A stretch of 39,373 nt of DNA from Nitrososphaerota archaeon. Lineage in GTDB: Archaea > Thermoproteota > Nitrososphaeria > Nitrososphaerales > Nitrososphaeraceae. The translations under genes and the position numbers were made by a program. Location of the stretch: positions 1 through 39,373 of the forward strand of contig VBPX01000023.1 of assembly GCA_005877075.1 (NCBI GenBank). The letters run 5' to 3'. The notes under the pieces are model-generated. The model was given only the letters and a program-made list of their open reading frames with translations. It had not been told where the DNA came from and did not search any database. Below, piece after piece: positions 1 to 8,696 of the stretch (position 1 is the first letter of the stretch; every line of letters begins with the position of its first letter).

Positions 1-342
1 TAAGTTAATTTTTCTTTGAAAATAATTTCTGACTGTGCCACCAGATATTTCCTTTTTATCAACTCGTTCTCTTTGGTAATACACAAACTTCACGATGTTA
101 CTTAGCGCCCAGTCGACATCATTTTTTCCTTTCTTGGCAAACGTCCTAGCCTTTTCTTCTAAAGTGTTTCCTGGTATCCCAATGGAATCAAAAAATTTCG
201 CGAGCCTCGTCTGATATCTATCCCTTGTCATTGGCGTTCTCATTGCATTGAGAAATAATATCCAAGGGTCTAATTCTGATACTTTTATTATATTCGTTTT
301 TTCCAATATATCTATTCGCCATACTAATAGTGAAACCCACAT
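1..342 (-). CDS. Tyrosine recombinase/integrase, N-terminal part (runs off window)
   Basis: The minus strand is open from an ATG at 342-340 to the window edge (114 codons, no stop), so only the N-terminus is visible. The translation contains DPWILFLNAMRTPMTRDRYQ, then a long helical stretch with VYYQRERVDKKEISGGTVRNY. This resembles the SAM-like core-binding domain of thaumarchaeal tyrosine recombinases, which precedes the catalytic R-H-R-Y domain; the catalytic residues would lie outside the window. The start codon is 20 bases from the 3' end of a tRNA-Arg on the same strand, the usual arrangement of an integrase at the edge of an element inserted at a tRNA 3' end. It could instead be a chromosomal Xer-like protein; the tRNA contact favours a mobile element. 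Family recognition is from the N-terminal domain only. Confidence 0.65.
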   Translation of the reverse strand, partial: MWVSLLVWRIDILEKTNIIKVSELDPWILFLNAMRTPMTRDRYQTRLAKFFDSIGIPGNTLEEKARTFAKKGKNDVDWALSNIVKFVYYQRERVDKKEISGGTVRNYFQRKINL

Positions 343-361
343 AAAAGCACCAATAAAGGAA

Positions 362-436
362 CGGGTCCAGAGGGATTTGAACCCTCGACCAACTGCTCCG
401 CAGGCAGCCATTCTATCCAAACTGAACTATGGGCCC
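362..436 (-). tRNA. tRNA-Arg(GCG)
   Basis: The reverse complement folds as a 75-nt cloverleaf without an intron. The acceptor is GGGCCCA with TGGACCC. The D stem is GTTC/GAAT, and the anticodon stem GCTGC/GCAGT encloses loop CTGCGGA (anticodon GCG, reading CGC). The T arm GAGGG-TTCAAAT-CCCTC is perfect. The discriminator is G and CCA is not encoded. One odd point is a C4-A69 mismatch in the acceptor stem; the 3' half of the stem is the part a tRNA-targeting integrase would replace. The tRNA lies immediately upstream of the integrase start, so its 3' end is a probable attachment site. Confidence 0.9.
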
Positions 437-460
437 TATTTTTCTTGTAATAGTATTTCC

Positions 461-469
461 TTATATGAA
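461..469 (-). promoter_or_regulatory. Candidate TATA box for tRNA-Arg
   Basis: On the minus strand the sequence TTCATATAA lies about 29 bases upstream of the first tRNA base (436), the distance expected for an archaeal TATA box. Position and composition are the only evidence. Confidence 0.4.
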
Positions 470-594
470 CTAGTTGTGAAAATTTTGATCAATTAGATTG
501 ATATTCATTATTTTGAAGCAAAAAATGAATACCTAGTTTATAAATTTTGTAAACAATATAAGTGGATAAAATCGACTGTTTTAAGTGACGTAAC

Positions 595-1539
595 ATGGCA
601 AAGTCCTTTCTTGAAGCAATTGAAGAACGAATATTACTTTTTGATGGTGCTATGGGAACTGAAATACAAAAGCTCAAACCAGAACCACAAGATTTTCCAG
701 ACAACAAAGATGGTTTCAATGATGGGCTTACTTTAACAAAACCAGAATGGATTGAAAATATACATAGGAGTTATTTGGAGGCTGGATCAGACTGTATCGA
801 AACTAATACCTTTGGCAGTAACCAAATAAAACTTCAGGAATATGGATTCGGTGAAAAAACTGTCTCAATTAATACATTAGCCGCAGAGCTTGCAAATAGA
901 GTGGTAAAGAAATTTTCAAATGAAAAAAAATATGTAATTGGGTCGATGGGTCCTACAGGATATTTACCAAGCTCAAATGATCCTGATTTAGGTAATATTA
1001 ACCTAAATACAATTGTACATGCGTTTGATTTGCAGGCAGAGGGACTAATATCAGGAGCTGTTGATGCTTTACTTATTGAAACAAGTCAAGACATACTAGA
1101 AGTCAAACTTGCCATAGAAGGATCGTTTAACGCAATGAAAAGGATTGGGAGAAAAATCCCAATAATATCTAATGTAACTTTGGATAGATACGGCAAGATG
1201 TTACTTGGTACGAACATCCAATCGGCATATACAACTGTTAGTGATATGGGAATTTCTGTCTTTGGATTGAACTGTTCAACTGGGCCCACTGAAATGGAAC
1301 CAAGCATAAGATGGCTTGATGAACAAGAAGAGCTACCCATCGTTGTTATGCCAAATGCTGGTATGCCAATCAATGAAGGTGGAACTGCCGTTTACAAGAT
1401 GGGTTCAAAAGAAATGTCACATCAGCTCGGAGAGTTTTTGCGAAAGTACAAAAGAGTAAGAATGATTGGTGGTTGTTGTGGAACTACACCTGAACATATT
1501 AGAGAACTTAGAAAAACCCTAAAATCGTATAACTTATAA
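595..1539 (+). CDS. Homocysteine S-methyltransferase module of methionine synthase
   Basis: This 314-aa protein corresponds to the first (Hcy-binding) module of cobalamin-dependent methionine synthase, encoded as a separate gene. The N-terminal motif FDGAMGTE (residues 16-23) is typical of the family. The zinc site is complete: Cys227 in FGLNCSTGP and Cys294-Cys295 in GGCCGTTPEH activate the homocysteine thiol. It should take the methyl group from methyl-B12 carried by the protein of the next gene, 34 bases downstream. No damage is seen in this module, although its partner is interrupted by a stop codon. A stand-alone homocysteine methyltransferase using S-methylmethionine is a less likely alternative given the neighbour. 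A possible TATA element, TTTATAAATTT, lies at 537-547. Confidence 0.9.
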   Translation: MAKSFLEAIEERILLFDGAMGTEIQKLKPEPQDFPDNKDGFNDGLTLTKPEWIENIHRSYLEAGSDCIETNTFGSNQIKLQEYGFGEKTVSINTLAAELANRVVKKFSNEKKYVIGSMGPTGYLPSSNDPDLGNINLNTIVHAFDLQAEGLISGAVDALLIETSQDILEVKLAIEGSFNAMKRIGRKIPIISNVTLDRYGKMLLGTNIQSAYTTVSDMGISVFGLNCSTGPTEMEPSIRWLDEQEELPIVVMPNAGMPINEGGTAVYKMGSKEMSHQLGEFLRKYKRVRMIGGCCGTTPEHIRELRKTLKSYNL

Positions 1540-1573
1540 TTCACAGTTTAGTAATTTACAATATTACAATTAA

Positions 1574-4096
1574 ATGGAATTAAAACATGTGCCCCGCGTT
1601 AGCTCAGCGTTAAAGGCCGTAGATTTAGTACAAATTCCTCCGCCATTAATAATAGGAGAGCGCTTAAACACACAAGGCTCAAAAAAAGCAAAAAAACTAG
1701 TTTTAGCGGATGATTTTGATGGTCTAATAGATCTTGGTAGAGGGCAAGTACAAGATGGAGCACATTGTATTGATGTCTGTGTAGCAACAACGGAAAGATC
1801 AGATGAACTTGAATTTATGAAAAAGCTGGTCAAAAGACTAAGTCTTGAAATTGATGCGCCGTTGGTGATTGATTCAACTGATCCCAAAATAATTACTGAA
1901 GCAATTAATCTTATTCCAGGTAGACCCATCATAAACTCAATTAACCTTGAAGGAGATGGCTCACGATTTCATTCACTTGCCCCAATTATGGCAAAATTTG
2001 GAATTCCATCAATTTCAATGTGTATTGGACCAAAAGGAATGGCAAAGACAGCAGAAGACAAATTAAATGTTGCAAAGCTACTTTTTGAAACGGGAAAATA
2101 ATATGGATTAAAATCGTGGCAATACATATTTGATGTACTTACCTTCACATTAGCGACTGGCGAATCAGAATATGCTAACTCTGCAGTTGAAACTCTTAAA
2201 GGGATTTCTTTGGTCAAAAAACAGATTAAAGGCTGTTTTACCACTCTAGGACTGAGTAATATCAGTTTTGGTCTTCCCACAAATGCCAGAAAAATTATTA
2301 ATTCCGTATTTTTACATCATGCCCTGAGGGCAGGACTTGATACTGTAATTATAAATGCCAAAGACATAATACCGATAGGAGAAATTCAAACAGAACAAAT
2401 TAAACTTGCAGAAGACCTTATATTCAATAGACATCCAAATGCACTTTCTGAGTTAATTTATTATTTTGATAAAACAAATGTTACTATAACTAAAAACACA
2501 AGTAAATTAGAAGAAATGAACAAAGATTGGGATTTTGATACTCGATGCTACTATCGTATAGTAAATCGTATCAAAGATGGAATTGAAGAAGATGTCGTAG
2601 GATCAATTGCCAATAAACTGGAAAAAAAATTAATGAACAGCTCGGAAAATAATGAAAACAAAACATTGCTGAAGCAATATCCGGAGCTATCTCATGAAGC
2701 GGCAGTTGAAACCTTAAACGAAGTATTGCTTCCAGCAATGAAGGAGGTTGGTGATAAATTCGGAGCCGGGGAGCTGATTTTACCATTTGTATTAAAATCA
2801 GCTGAATGTATGAAATCAGCTGTATCCGAATTGGAGAAATATCTAATCAAAAAACAAGGGGTAAGCAAAGGGAAATTAGTTTTATGTACTGTATATGGCG
2901 ACGTGCATGATATAGGTAAGAATCTTGTGAAGACAATTTTTTCAAACAATGGCTATACTGTTTATGATCTTGGTAAACAAGTCCCAATTCAACAAATTGT
3001 AGATAAAATTAAAGAAGTCAAAGCAGATGCCGTGGGATTGTCAGCATTATTAGTTTCAACTTCAAAACAAATGCAATATTTTGTAGAAAAGGCCAAGGAA
3101 CTAAATCTCAATATTCCGACACTATGTGGTGGTGCAGCCATAAATAGTAATTACATAAATAGAATGGCAAAGGCCGATTACGTGTATAGGGCAGGAGTGT
3201 TCTATTGTAAAACAGCCTTTGATGGACTAAATATAATGAATAAATTGAGATCTCCACAAAGAGATAAATTCATACAGGAATGGAATAACAAGATTAACCA
3301 ATTTGAAGAAAAGAAGATAGTAGAAATAAAGACTAATATAGATACCATAGTTAGTAAAGTAAAGCCTATAAATCCGCCAATGGTACCACATGTAGATACC
3401 ACAGTAAAACTAACGCCGTCAGAAATTAACCTTGATGAAGTTTGGAAGTATCTGAATAAAAAATCTCTTTTTGTTCTCTCATGGGGTATAAGAGGAAAAA
3501 CTGCATCTAAAATGATTAGTGAATCTGAACAATTACTAGAAAAATGGAAAAGAAAGGTAATCGATGAGGGACTATTCTCATCAAGTATTGTTTATTCTTA
3601 CTTCAAATGTCACAAGCAAGATAACAAACTTGTTGTGGAATCGGAAAAACGTGGTGATGTGGTTTTTGAATTTCCAAGATCGACTAAATCAAAACACTTG
3701 TGTATTACAGACTACTTTGGAAAACAAGACATTGTTGCCTTTCAGGTGGTCACGGTCGGTGAAAAAACAGCTTCAAAGATTGAAGAACTAAATTCAAATA
3801 ATGATTATACGGACGCCTATTATCTCCATGGGCTGGCGGTGGAAACAGCCGAAGCTCTCGCCGAATGGGTTCATAATAGAATAAGAAGTGAATTGAAGAT
3901 AGAAAACAATAGAGGGCTTAGGTATAGTTGGGGTTATCCTAGTTGCCCTGATATTATGCAACACTTCTTGGTCTGGAAACTAATTGATACAACGGGAGCT
4001 GGTATGAGTCTTACTTCTGCAGGCCAAATTATTCCTGAATACTCTACTGCAGCTATAGTAGTACATCATCCGGATGCGGAATATTTTTTACTTTAG
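1574..4096 (+). pseudogene. metH: metH folate/B12/AdoMet modules, interrupted by an in-frame TAA
   Basis: One reading frame from ATG 1574 to 4096 encodes the pterin-binding barrel, cobalamin cap and B12 domains, and the AdoMet-binding reactivation domain of methionine synthase. It is broken only by TAA at 2099-2101. The first part (175 aa) starts the folate barrel with PPPLIIGERLNTQGSKKAKK. After the stop, the same frame continues with YGLKSWQYIFDVLTFTLATG and TTLGLSNISFGL, both conserved barrel segments. Later come the B12 motif DVHDIGKNLV (His is the lower cobalt ligand) and the reactivation motif SWGYPSCPDIMQH. No ATG, GTG or TTG between the stop and the distal barrel would restore the missing strands; the first, TTG 2210, is already mid-barrel. 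A single change such as CAA to TAA explains everything. A base-calling error or stop readthrough are alternatives; TAA is not a pyrrolysine or selenocysteine codon. Confidence 0.85.
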
Positions 4097-4123
4097 ATAG
4101 AATAATAGATTTGAAAAAGACAA

Positions 4124-4447
4124 ATGACAATTAACGATTTTGTTTTTTCATGTGCAACAGATAACGTGCCTGCTTATTTTACATATGAAGGGCAAAACAT
4201 GCTCATAGTGCAATCAAAAGATGGTGCAAAAAATAAGGAAAATGATTTCGAAAAAATTGAACCGTTTATGAGTGCGTTAATATCCCATGAATCCGTCCAC
4301 GTAGTAATAACTAAATTAGTAAATAGTCAGATTTCTGATTCGTTAGATGATGTTGAGATTATTGTAGATAGATATGGTAAGAAGTTTCAAGTAAGTTTAA
4401 ACAATATGTTTTTTTCAACAGATTTTACTGGAATTATAACGTCTTGA
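4124..4447 (+). CDS. Small HExxH-motif protein of unknown function
   Basis: I do not recognise a named family for this 107-aa protein. It contains LISHESVHVVITKL (residues 52-65), an HExxH motif (His55, Glu56, His59) of the zinc metallopeptidase type, followed by SDSLDDVE (71-78) with acidic residues that could supply a third ligand. There is no signal peptide or membrane helix, so it is probably cytoplasmic. It starts with ATG 27 bases after the metH frame and is followed convergently by trpA. Such a short protein would be a minimal metallopeptidase fold or a non-catalytic metal-binding domain. The reading frame is convincing, the function is not. Confidence 0.65.
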   Translation: MTINDFVFSCATDNVPAYFTYEGQNMLIVQSKDGAKNKENDFEKIEPFMSALISHESVHVVITKLVNSQISDSLDDVEIIVDRYGKKFQVSLNNMFFSTDFTGIITS

Positions 4448-4463
4448 TGATTGCTCAGGATTA

Positions 4464-5306
4464 CTATTTACTTTTGCATGCATCTTTTAATGACGAAACA
4501 TAATTTTTCAATTTATTTCCCAATATATGGATATTATCATCTTTATGCCTATTAATCATTTCAATGATAGCACTTCCAACTATAACAGCATCAGCTCCAT
4601 ATTTCGACATAATTTTTATCTGATGCGGAGTACTTATTCCAAAACCCACTGAAATATTATTTCGGTTTGCACTTATTCTTTTTATGTTCCTAATAGCAGT
4701 AAGTGTATAATTACTAAAAGAATTTCTGATTCCCGTGGTTCCATATACGGAAACTACGTATACAAAACCTGTAGAAACTTCAAGCGTTTTTCTAATTCTA
4801 AAGTCGGAGGTATTTGGTGCAACAAGAAAAACAGTTGCCAATTCAAGTTTTTTTGAATATTCTAAATATTCCGCCGATTCTTCAATAGTCATATCAGGTA
4901 AGATAAAACCGTCTATTCCTGCACCCTTTGCCATTCTCATGAATTTTTCAAATCCCTTTTTTTGAAGAATATTAGAATATGTCATTATCAATATTGGAAG
5001 ATCTGGATATCTGTTCCTTATCTTTTTTATCAAATTCAAACAAATATCAGGGTTAACGCCTTTCTGCAGCGCTTTAAATGATGCTTCTTGAATTATTGGT
5101 CCATCTGCAATTGGATCTGAAAAGGGAATACCTATTTCTATAATATCAGCGCCTCCATCAACTATAGATGAAATTATTTTTTCACTGGTTATTGGGTCAG
5201 GATAGCCTCCCATAACGTAGCATATTAGACCTTTTTCCTTGTCTGTTCTTAATTTAGAGAATTTTTTTTTTATTCTATTATTTTGTAAATATGACACTTT
5301 CTTCAC
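4464..5306 (-). CDS. trpA: Tryptophan synthase alpha chain
   Basis: TrpA (280 aa) cleaves indole-3-glycerol phosphate to indole and glyceraldehyde-3-phosphate and passes indole to TrpB. The catalytic Glu sits in [18 protein letters not shown] (residues 53-70), which also supplies the catalytic Asp. The phosphate-binding end of the barrel is seen in VGFGIS and [10 protein letters not shown]. The gene appears full length and undamaged. Its GTG start (5306-5304) overlaps the last codons of trpB, implying translational coupling. With trpB frameshifted, coupling through the normal trpB stop would be lost and TrpA would lack its usual partner unless another TrpB is encoded elsewhere. Confidence 0.95.
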   Translation of the reverse strand: MKKVSYLQNNRIKKKFSKLRTDKEKGLICYVMGGYPDPITSEKIISSIVDGGADIIEIGIPFSDPIADGPIIQEASFKALQKGVNPDICLNLIKKIRNRYPDLPILIMTYSNILQKKGFEKFMRMAKGAGIDGFILPDMTIEESAEYLEYSKKLELATVFLVAPNTSDFRIRKTLEVSTGFVYVVSVYGTTGIRNSFSNYTLTAIRNIKRISANRNNISVGFGISTPHQIKIMSKYGADAVIVGSAIIEMINRHKDDNIHILGNKLKNYVSSLKDACKSK

Positions 5307-6476
5307 CTGTCTATGTATTTTTTTCTATACTTCATCACTTGATCTATATCTTTATCGCCTCTCCCTGATAAGGTAACAATAATGTTTTGATCTTTTTTCA
5401 TTTTTTTTGCCAACTTCATTGCATATGAAACGGCATGGCATGACTCTAAAGCTGGTATAATTCCTTCCAATCTTGAAAGTTTAAAGAAGGCATCCAAAGC
5501 TTCATTATCATTACAGGTAACATATTCAGCACGATCAATTTCCTTAATCCAATCCTGCTGATATGCTATGAGTGTCATTTATCTGTCCAAATTCATCTTG
5601 CAAAAGATATGTTCTCATCCCGTGAAGTATGCCCTCAGATCCTGCATTGAGTGTTGCCGAATGTTTTCCTGATCTAATCCCCAAACCGCCGGCTTCAACC
5701 CCATATAAGGACACATTTTCATTGTCTAGGAATGGATAGAAAGTTCCCATTGCGTTACTGCCACCACCTACACAGCACACAAGAGCATGTGGTGATCTTG
5801 GGGTAATATTTTTTACTTGTGATTTAATTTCCTTACCAATTACACTCTGAAAATCTCTGACAATCATAGGATAGGGATGCGGACCTACCACTGAACCAAT
5901 TAAATAGTAAGTTTCTTTGACATTTGTTATCCAATCTCGTAACGCTTCATTTATAGCATCCTTTAATGTTTTTGTTCCTGAATTTACAGGGTGTACTTTG
6001 GCGCCCAATAGCTCCATCCTAAATAAATTCAATTTTTGTCGTTCTATATCTATAGATCCCATGTAGATTTCTGCCTTTAAACCAAAAACAGCCGCTGCCA
6101 TGGCAGTTCCTACACCGTGTTGACCGGCACCAGTCTCAGCAATTATTCTTTTTTTACCCATCTTTTTAGCCAAGAGACATTGTCCCAAACAGTTATTGGT
6201 TTTGTGTGCACCACCATGTAAAAGATCTTCTCTTTTAAGGAATATCTTTGCACCTCCGACATAATCAGTCAGGTTTTTGGCAAAATAGAGCGGCGTGGGT
6301 CTTCCAGCGTAATGTTGAAGATAATAACATAATTCCTTCTTAAAATCTGAACAGTTTCTTATTTTTTTGTATGCGTTTTCAAGTTCAGTAATTGCTGGGA
6401 CCAATGTTTCTGGAATAAATTTGCCACCGTATTTACCATATTTACCTTCTATTGGAAATTCTTGTAATTTAGTCAT
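5303..6476 (-). pseudogene. trpB: Tryptophan synthase beta chain, frameshifted by a ~32-nt deletion
   Basis: The N-terminal three quarters are a normal TrpB starting at ATG 6476: [19 protein letters not shown], the PLP lysine in GGAHKTNN, the catalytic Glu in AETGAGQHG and the glycine loop [10 protein letters not shown]. The frame then reads HSISAGLD and stops at TAA (5546-5544). The C-terminus continues in another frame as KEIDRAEYV, then [13 protein letters not shown] and LSGRGDKD, to a stop at 5305-5303. In the family, Asp is followed by about 11 residues of the type YPGVGPEHSYL before this point. They are missing and one base is left over, which fits a deletion of about 32 nt. The lost segment includes counterparts of Phe306 and Ser308, part of the monovalent-cation site of Salmonella TrpB. 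A full product is not expected. Confidence 0.88.
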
Positions 6477-6514
6477 TGTAATTTCTCTCTGAAGGAACAC
6501 GTGTGTCTAAAATA

Positions 6515-7351
6515 TTAAACATGACATAACTCCTTTATTTTTTCGAAAACATTTTCGGATTCCATAATACTTGTACCCACAAGAAATGCATCAACTCCAA
6601 TAGATCTCAGTTTCTTTATTTCATCTGATTTAGAGATCCCACTCTCACTAATGATAACGTTATTATCTTTATTGAACTTCTGTAGTAGTGTGATGGTAAC
6701 ATTAATATCAACTTCAAGGGTATTCAAATTCCTGTTATTAATACCAATCAGTTGCTTTTTGTTTTTCAATGCTTCCTTAAATTCATCTTCAGAGTGGACT
6801 TCAATTATAACTTCCAAATCTTTTTTTATAGCATAATCCGAGAATTTTTCTAGGCTTCCTTCGGCAAGTCCCCTATCGAATATAGATTTAATAAGCAAGA
6901 TGCAATCTGCGCCCGTTCTCTTAGCTGAATCGATTTGAACTTCGCTAACTATGATATCTTTCATTAATAAAGGCACGTTGACACTCTTTCTTATAGATGC
7001 AAGATTGTGAATTGAACCATCAAACAGGTAGGGTTGTGTCAGTACAGAAATCCCAATTGATCCAGAATTGATCATTTGTTTTGCCAATTCCTTGGGATCT
7101 ATATTGGATGGATCTAGAATTTTACCTCTTGATGGTGATGCAAATTTTATTTCTGAAATTATGGGAGCGTGTTTGCACGTCAAAATTGTTCTTTTTAGTG
7201 AAATTACGGAATGATTGTTATGATTATACATGTCTGCATCATACGAGCCTTCGTCTATTGCTTTGTAAGAATTTTCTGCCAATCTTTTTAGGCCTATCTC
7301 TTTGGAAAAAAATTTGCTCAAGATGACATCAGACAGTAATTTTAGACTCAA
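6515..7351 (-). CDS. trpC: Indole-3-glycerol phosphate synthase
   Basis: This 278-aa barrel enzyme converts carboxyphenylamino-deoxyribulose phosphate to indole-3-glycerol phosphate, the TrpA substrate. Family motifs are present: IISEIKFASPSRG (residues 64-76, catalytic Lys region), SVLTQPYLFDGS, LLMKDIIV with the second Lys, GINNRNL and the phosphate site FLVGTSIM. The start is TTG 7351, because an in-frame TGA lies just upstream. It is the first gene of a trpC-trpB-trpA set, 38 bases before trpB. No trpE, trpG, trpD or trpF lies beside it, since the next gene upstream is orc1/cdc6 on the other strand; the early pathway must be encoded elsewhere or be absent. Confidence 0.93.
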   Translation of the reverse strand: MSLKLLSDVILSKFFSKEIGLKRLAENSYKAIDEGSYDADMYNHNNHSVISLKRTILTCKHAPIISEIKFASPSRGKILDPSNIDPKELAKQMINSGSIGISVLTQPYLFDGSIHNLASIRKSVNVPLLMKDIIVSEVQIDSAKRTGADCILLIKSIFDRGLAEGSLEKFSDYAIKKDLEVIIEVHSEDEFKEALKNKKQLIGINNRNLNTLEVDINVTITLLQKFNKDNNVIISESGISKSDEIKKLRSIGVDAFLVGTSIMESENVFEKIKELCHV

Positions 7352-7538
7352 TCATATAACTATATTACTAATATTATTTGCTGTTCCATTTAATTGAGTT
7401 TTTAAAATATGTTCTGTGCTAGAAACCATATTTTAATCAAAAATGAACAAATGAAAAAGATATTTCAGTTTAAGATAACCCTAACTAATTAATTAATTAA
7501 TAAATTTATTATGATCAAGGTATCAATCTATTTGAGAA
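7352..7538. other. AT-rich divergent intergenic region beside orc1/cdc6; possible origin
   Basis: This 187-base gap separates trpC from orc1/cdc6 and must hold both promoters. It is very AT-rich and contains a tandem TAAT run (TAATTAATTAATTAATAAAT, from 7486) continuing to about 7511, a candidate unwinding element. Archaeal origins often lie next to orc1/cdc6 genes, which motivates the suggestion. I see no clear origin-recognition-box repeat, so the origin role is only a possibility. Confidence 0.25.
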
Positions 7539-8696
7539 TTGTCAGAAAGTAGGATATTCGTTGATAGGTCCAAGTTATCGTCAAGATACATACCTAATGA
7601 GCTTCATCATAGGGAAAAAGAGATGTCGTTGCTACAAACTATGTTTAAAGACTCATATATCAAACCAGATGAATTCGTGTTTTTAACTCCGCATATAGTA
7701 GGAAGATCAGGGATTGGAAAGACTTCAACAATCTTGAAATTTTCAAGTATGCTTGAAAATGAATTTAAAAAATCAGGATTAACACTTAAAGTCGCATACA
7801 TAAATCTAAAACTTCAGGGAGGCAACAAGTACGCAGTTTACAGATTCCTTCTGGAAAAAATAGCCCCTGAACTTCCATCACAAGGCCTTAGTGCTGAGGA
7901 GATGTTAAGATACCTCCTTTCATATTTGTATGAAAATAAATTATACATTTTGATTATTTTGGATGAAATAGAGTTTTTACTGCGATCAAGCAAAGATAGT
8001 GGTATAATATATGATTTCACGCGCCTTAATGAATTTGATTTATCTAGACACTGTAATGTTATAGGGGTTATCTTCATAGCAAGAAGTACCGAATTTCATG
8101 ATAAAATTGACAGCTCAGAATTAAGTACTTTGGGAAGATTACCAATAGAATTCCAACCATATTCTATAGAGCAAATAAGCGACATCCTAGTAACAAGATC
8201 TTCAGAATCATTCAATCCCAATGTTGTTGGTACGGATATAATCGATGAAGTATCACTTTTCACAACATCGTCACAGATAGGAGGAGATGTCAGATACGCT
8301 TTGGACCTACTTCTATATGCGGGCAATCTTGCAGAGGTCAACGGAGGCGATCGTATTACGCTAGACCAAATTCGTAAGGCACATGGATACAATCACCCAT
8401 CGATTACAATCCAGGATTTAAAAGAACTTCCAAAGAACCACCTACTTACGCTTATGGCTATACTAAAAGTACAAAATAGAAGAAAAAAACAATACATTGA
8501 ACTGAAGGAAGTTCGTAACTTTGCACTCGAATTAGCAAGTGAGTATAAGATCAAAAAATTTGAATTTGAGGATTACATGAACGATCTTCTTGATAGAAAA
8601 ATAATCGAAATGAAATCATTAAAGGAAATCGGAATGAATATTACATCATTAGCTGAATTAGAACCTTTATTAGAACAACAAATAAATAAAAAATAA
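7539..8696 (+). CDS. Orc1/Cdc6 replication initiator
   Basis: This 385-aa AAA+ protein of the Orc1/Cdc6 family binds origins and helps load the MCM helicase. Visible motifs are Walker A GRSGIGKT (residues 55-62), Walker B LIILDEIEF (138-146) and sensor 2 GGDVRYALDLL (Arg252). A C-terminal winged-helix region spans about 295-385. The sensor 1 position reads GVIFIARS, without the usual Asn. The TTG start at 7539 is preferred: an in-frame stop lies six bases upstream, and the conserved N-terminal segment SSRYIPNELHHRE would be lost from the first internal ATG (7621). A winged-helix gene begins directly after its stop codon. Confidence 0.92.
   Translation: MSESRIFVDRSKLSSRYIPNELHHREKEMSLLQTMFKDSYIKPDEFVFLTPHIVGRSGIGKTSTILKFSSMLENEFKKSGLTLKVAYINLKLQGGNKYAVYRFLLEKIAPELPSQGLSAEEMLRYLLSYLYENKLYILIILDEIEFLLRSSKDSGIIYDFTRLNEFDLSRHCNVIGVIFIARSTEFHDKIDSSELSTLGRLPIEFQPYSIEQISDILVTRSSESFNPNVVGTDIIDEVSLFTTSSQIGGDVRYALDLLLYAGNLAEVNGGDRITLDQIRKAHGYNHPSITIQDLKELPKNHLLTLMAILKVQNRRKKQYIELKEVRNFALELASEYKIKKFEFEDYMNDLLDRKIIEMKSLKEIGMNITSLAELEPLLEQQINKK

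Noticed and set aside
248-496. 82-aa plus-strand reading frame
   Set aside because: It overlaps the integrase start and the tRNA-Arg gene on the opposite strand.
2099-2101. Recoding of the metH stop as an unusual amino acid
   Set aside because: The codon is TAA. Pyrrolysine uses TAG and selenocysteine TGA, and the position is not a catalytic residue. Nonsense mutation or sequence error is simpler.
2210-4096. Independent start at TTG 2210 giving a naturally split MetH
   Set aside because: The start would fall inside the folate barrel and leave both halves without a complete fold, while the frame upstream to the stop is conserved in sequence.
5303-5578. The trpB C-terminal fragment as a separate small gene
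   Set aside because: Its sequence is entirely the TrpB C-terminus and its apparent ATG lies in the out-of-frame overlap. It is a frameshift fragment, not an independent gene.
7486-7511. TAAT tandem run as a microsatellite or mobile-element scar
   Set aside because: The run is short and no flanking duplication or transposase is present; noted only as a possible unwinding element.
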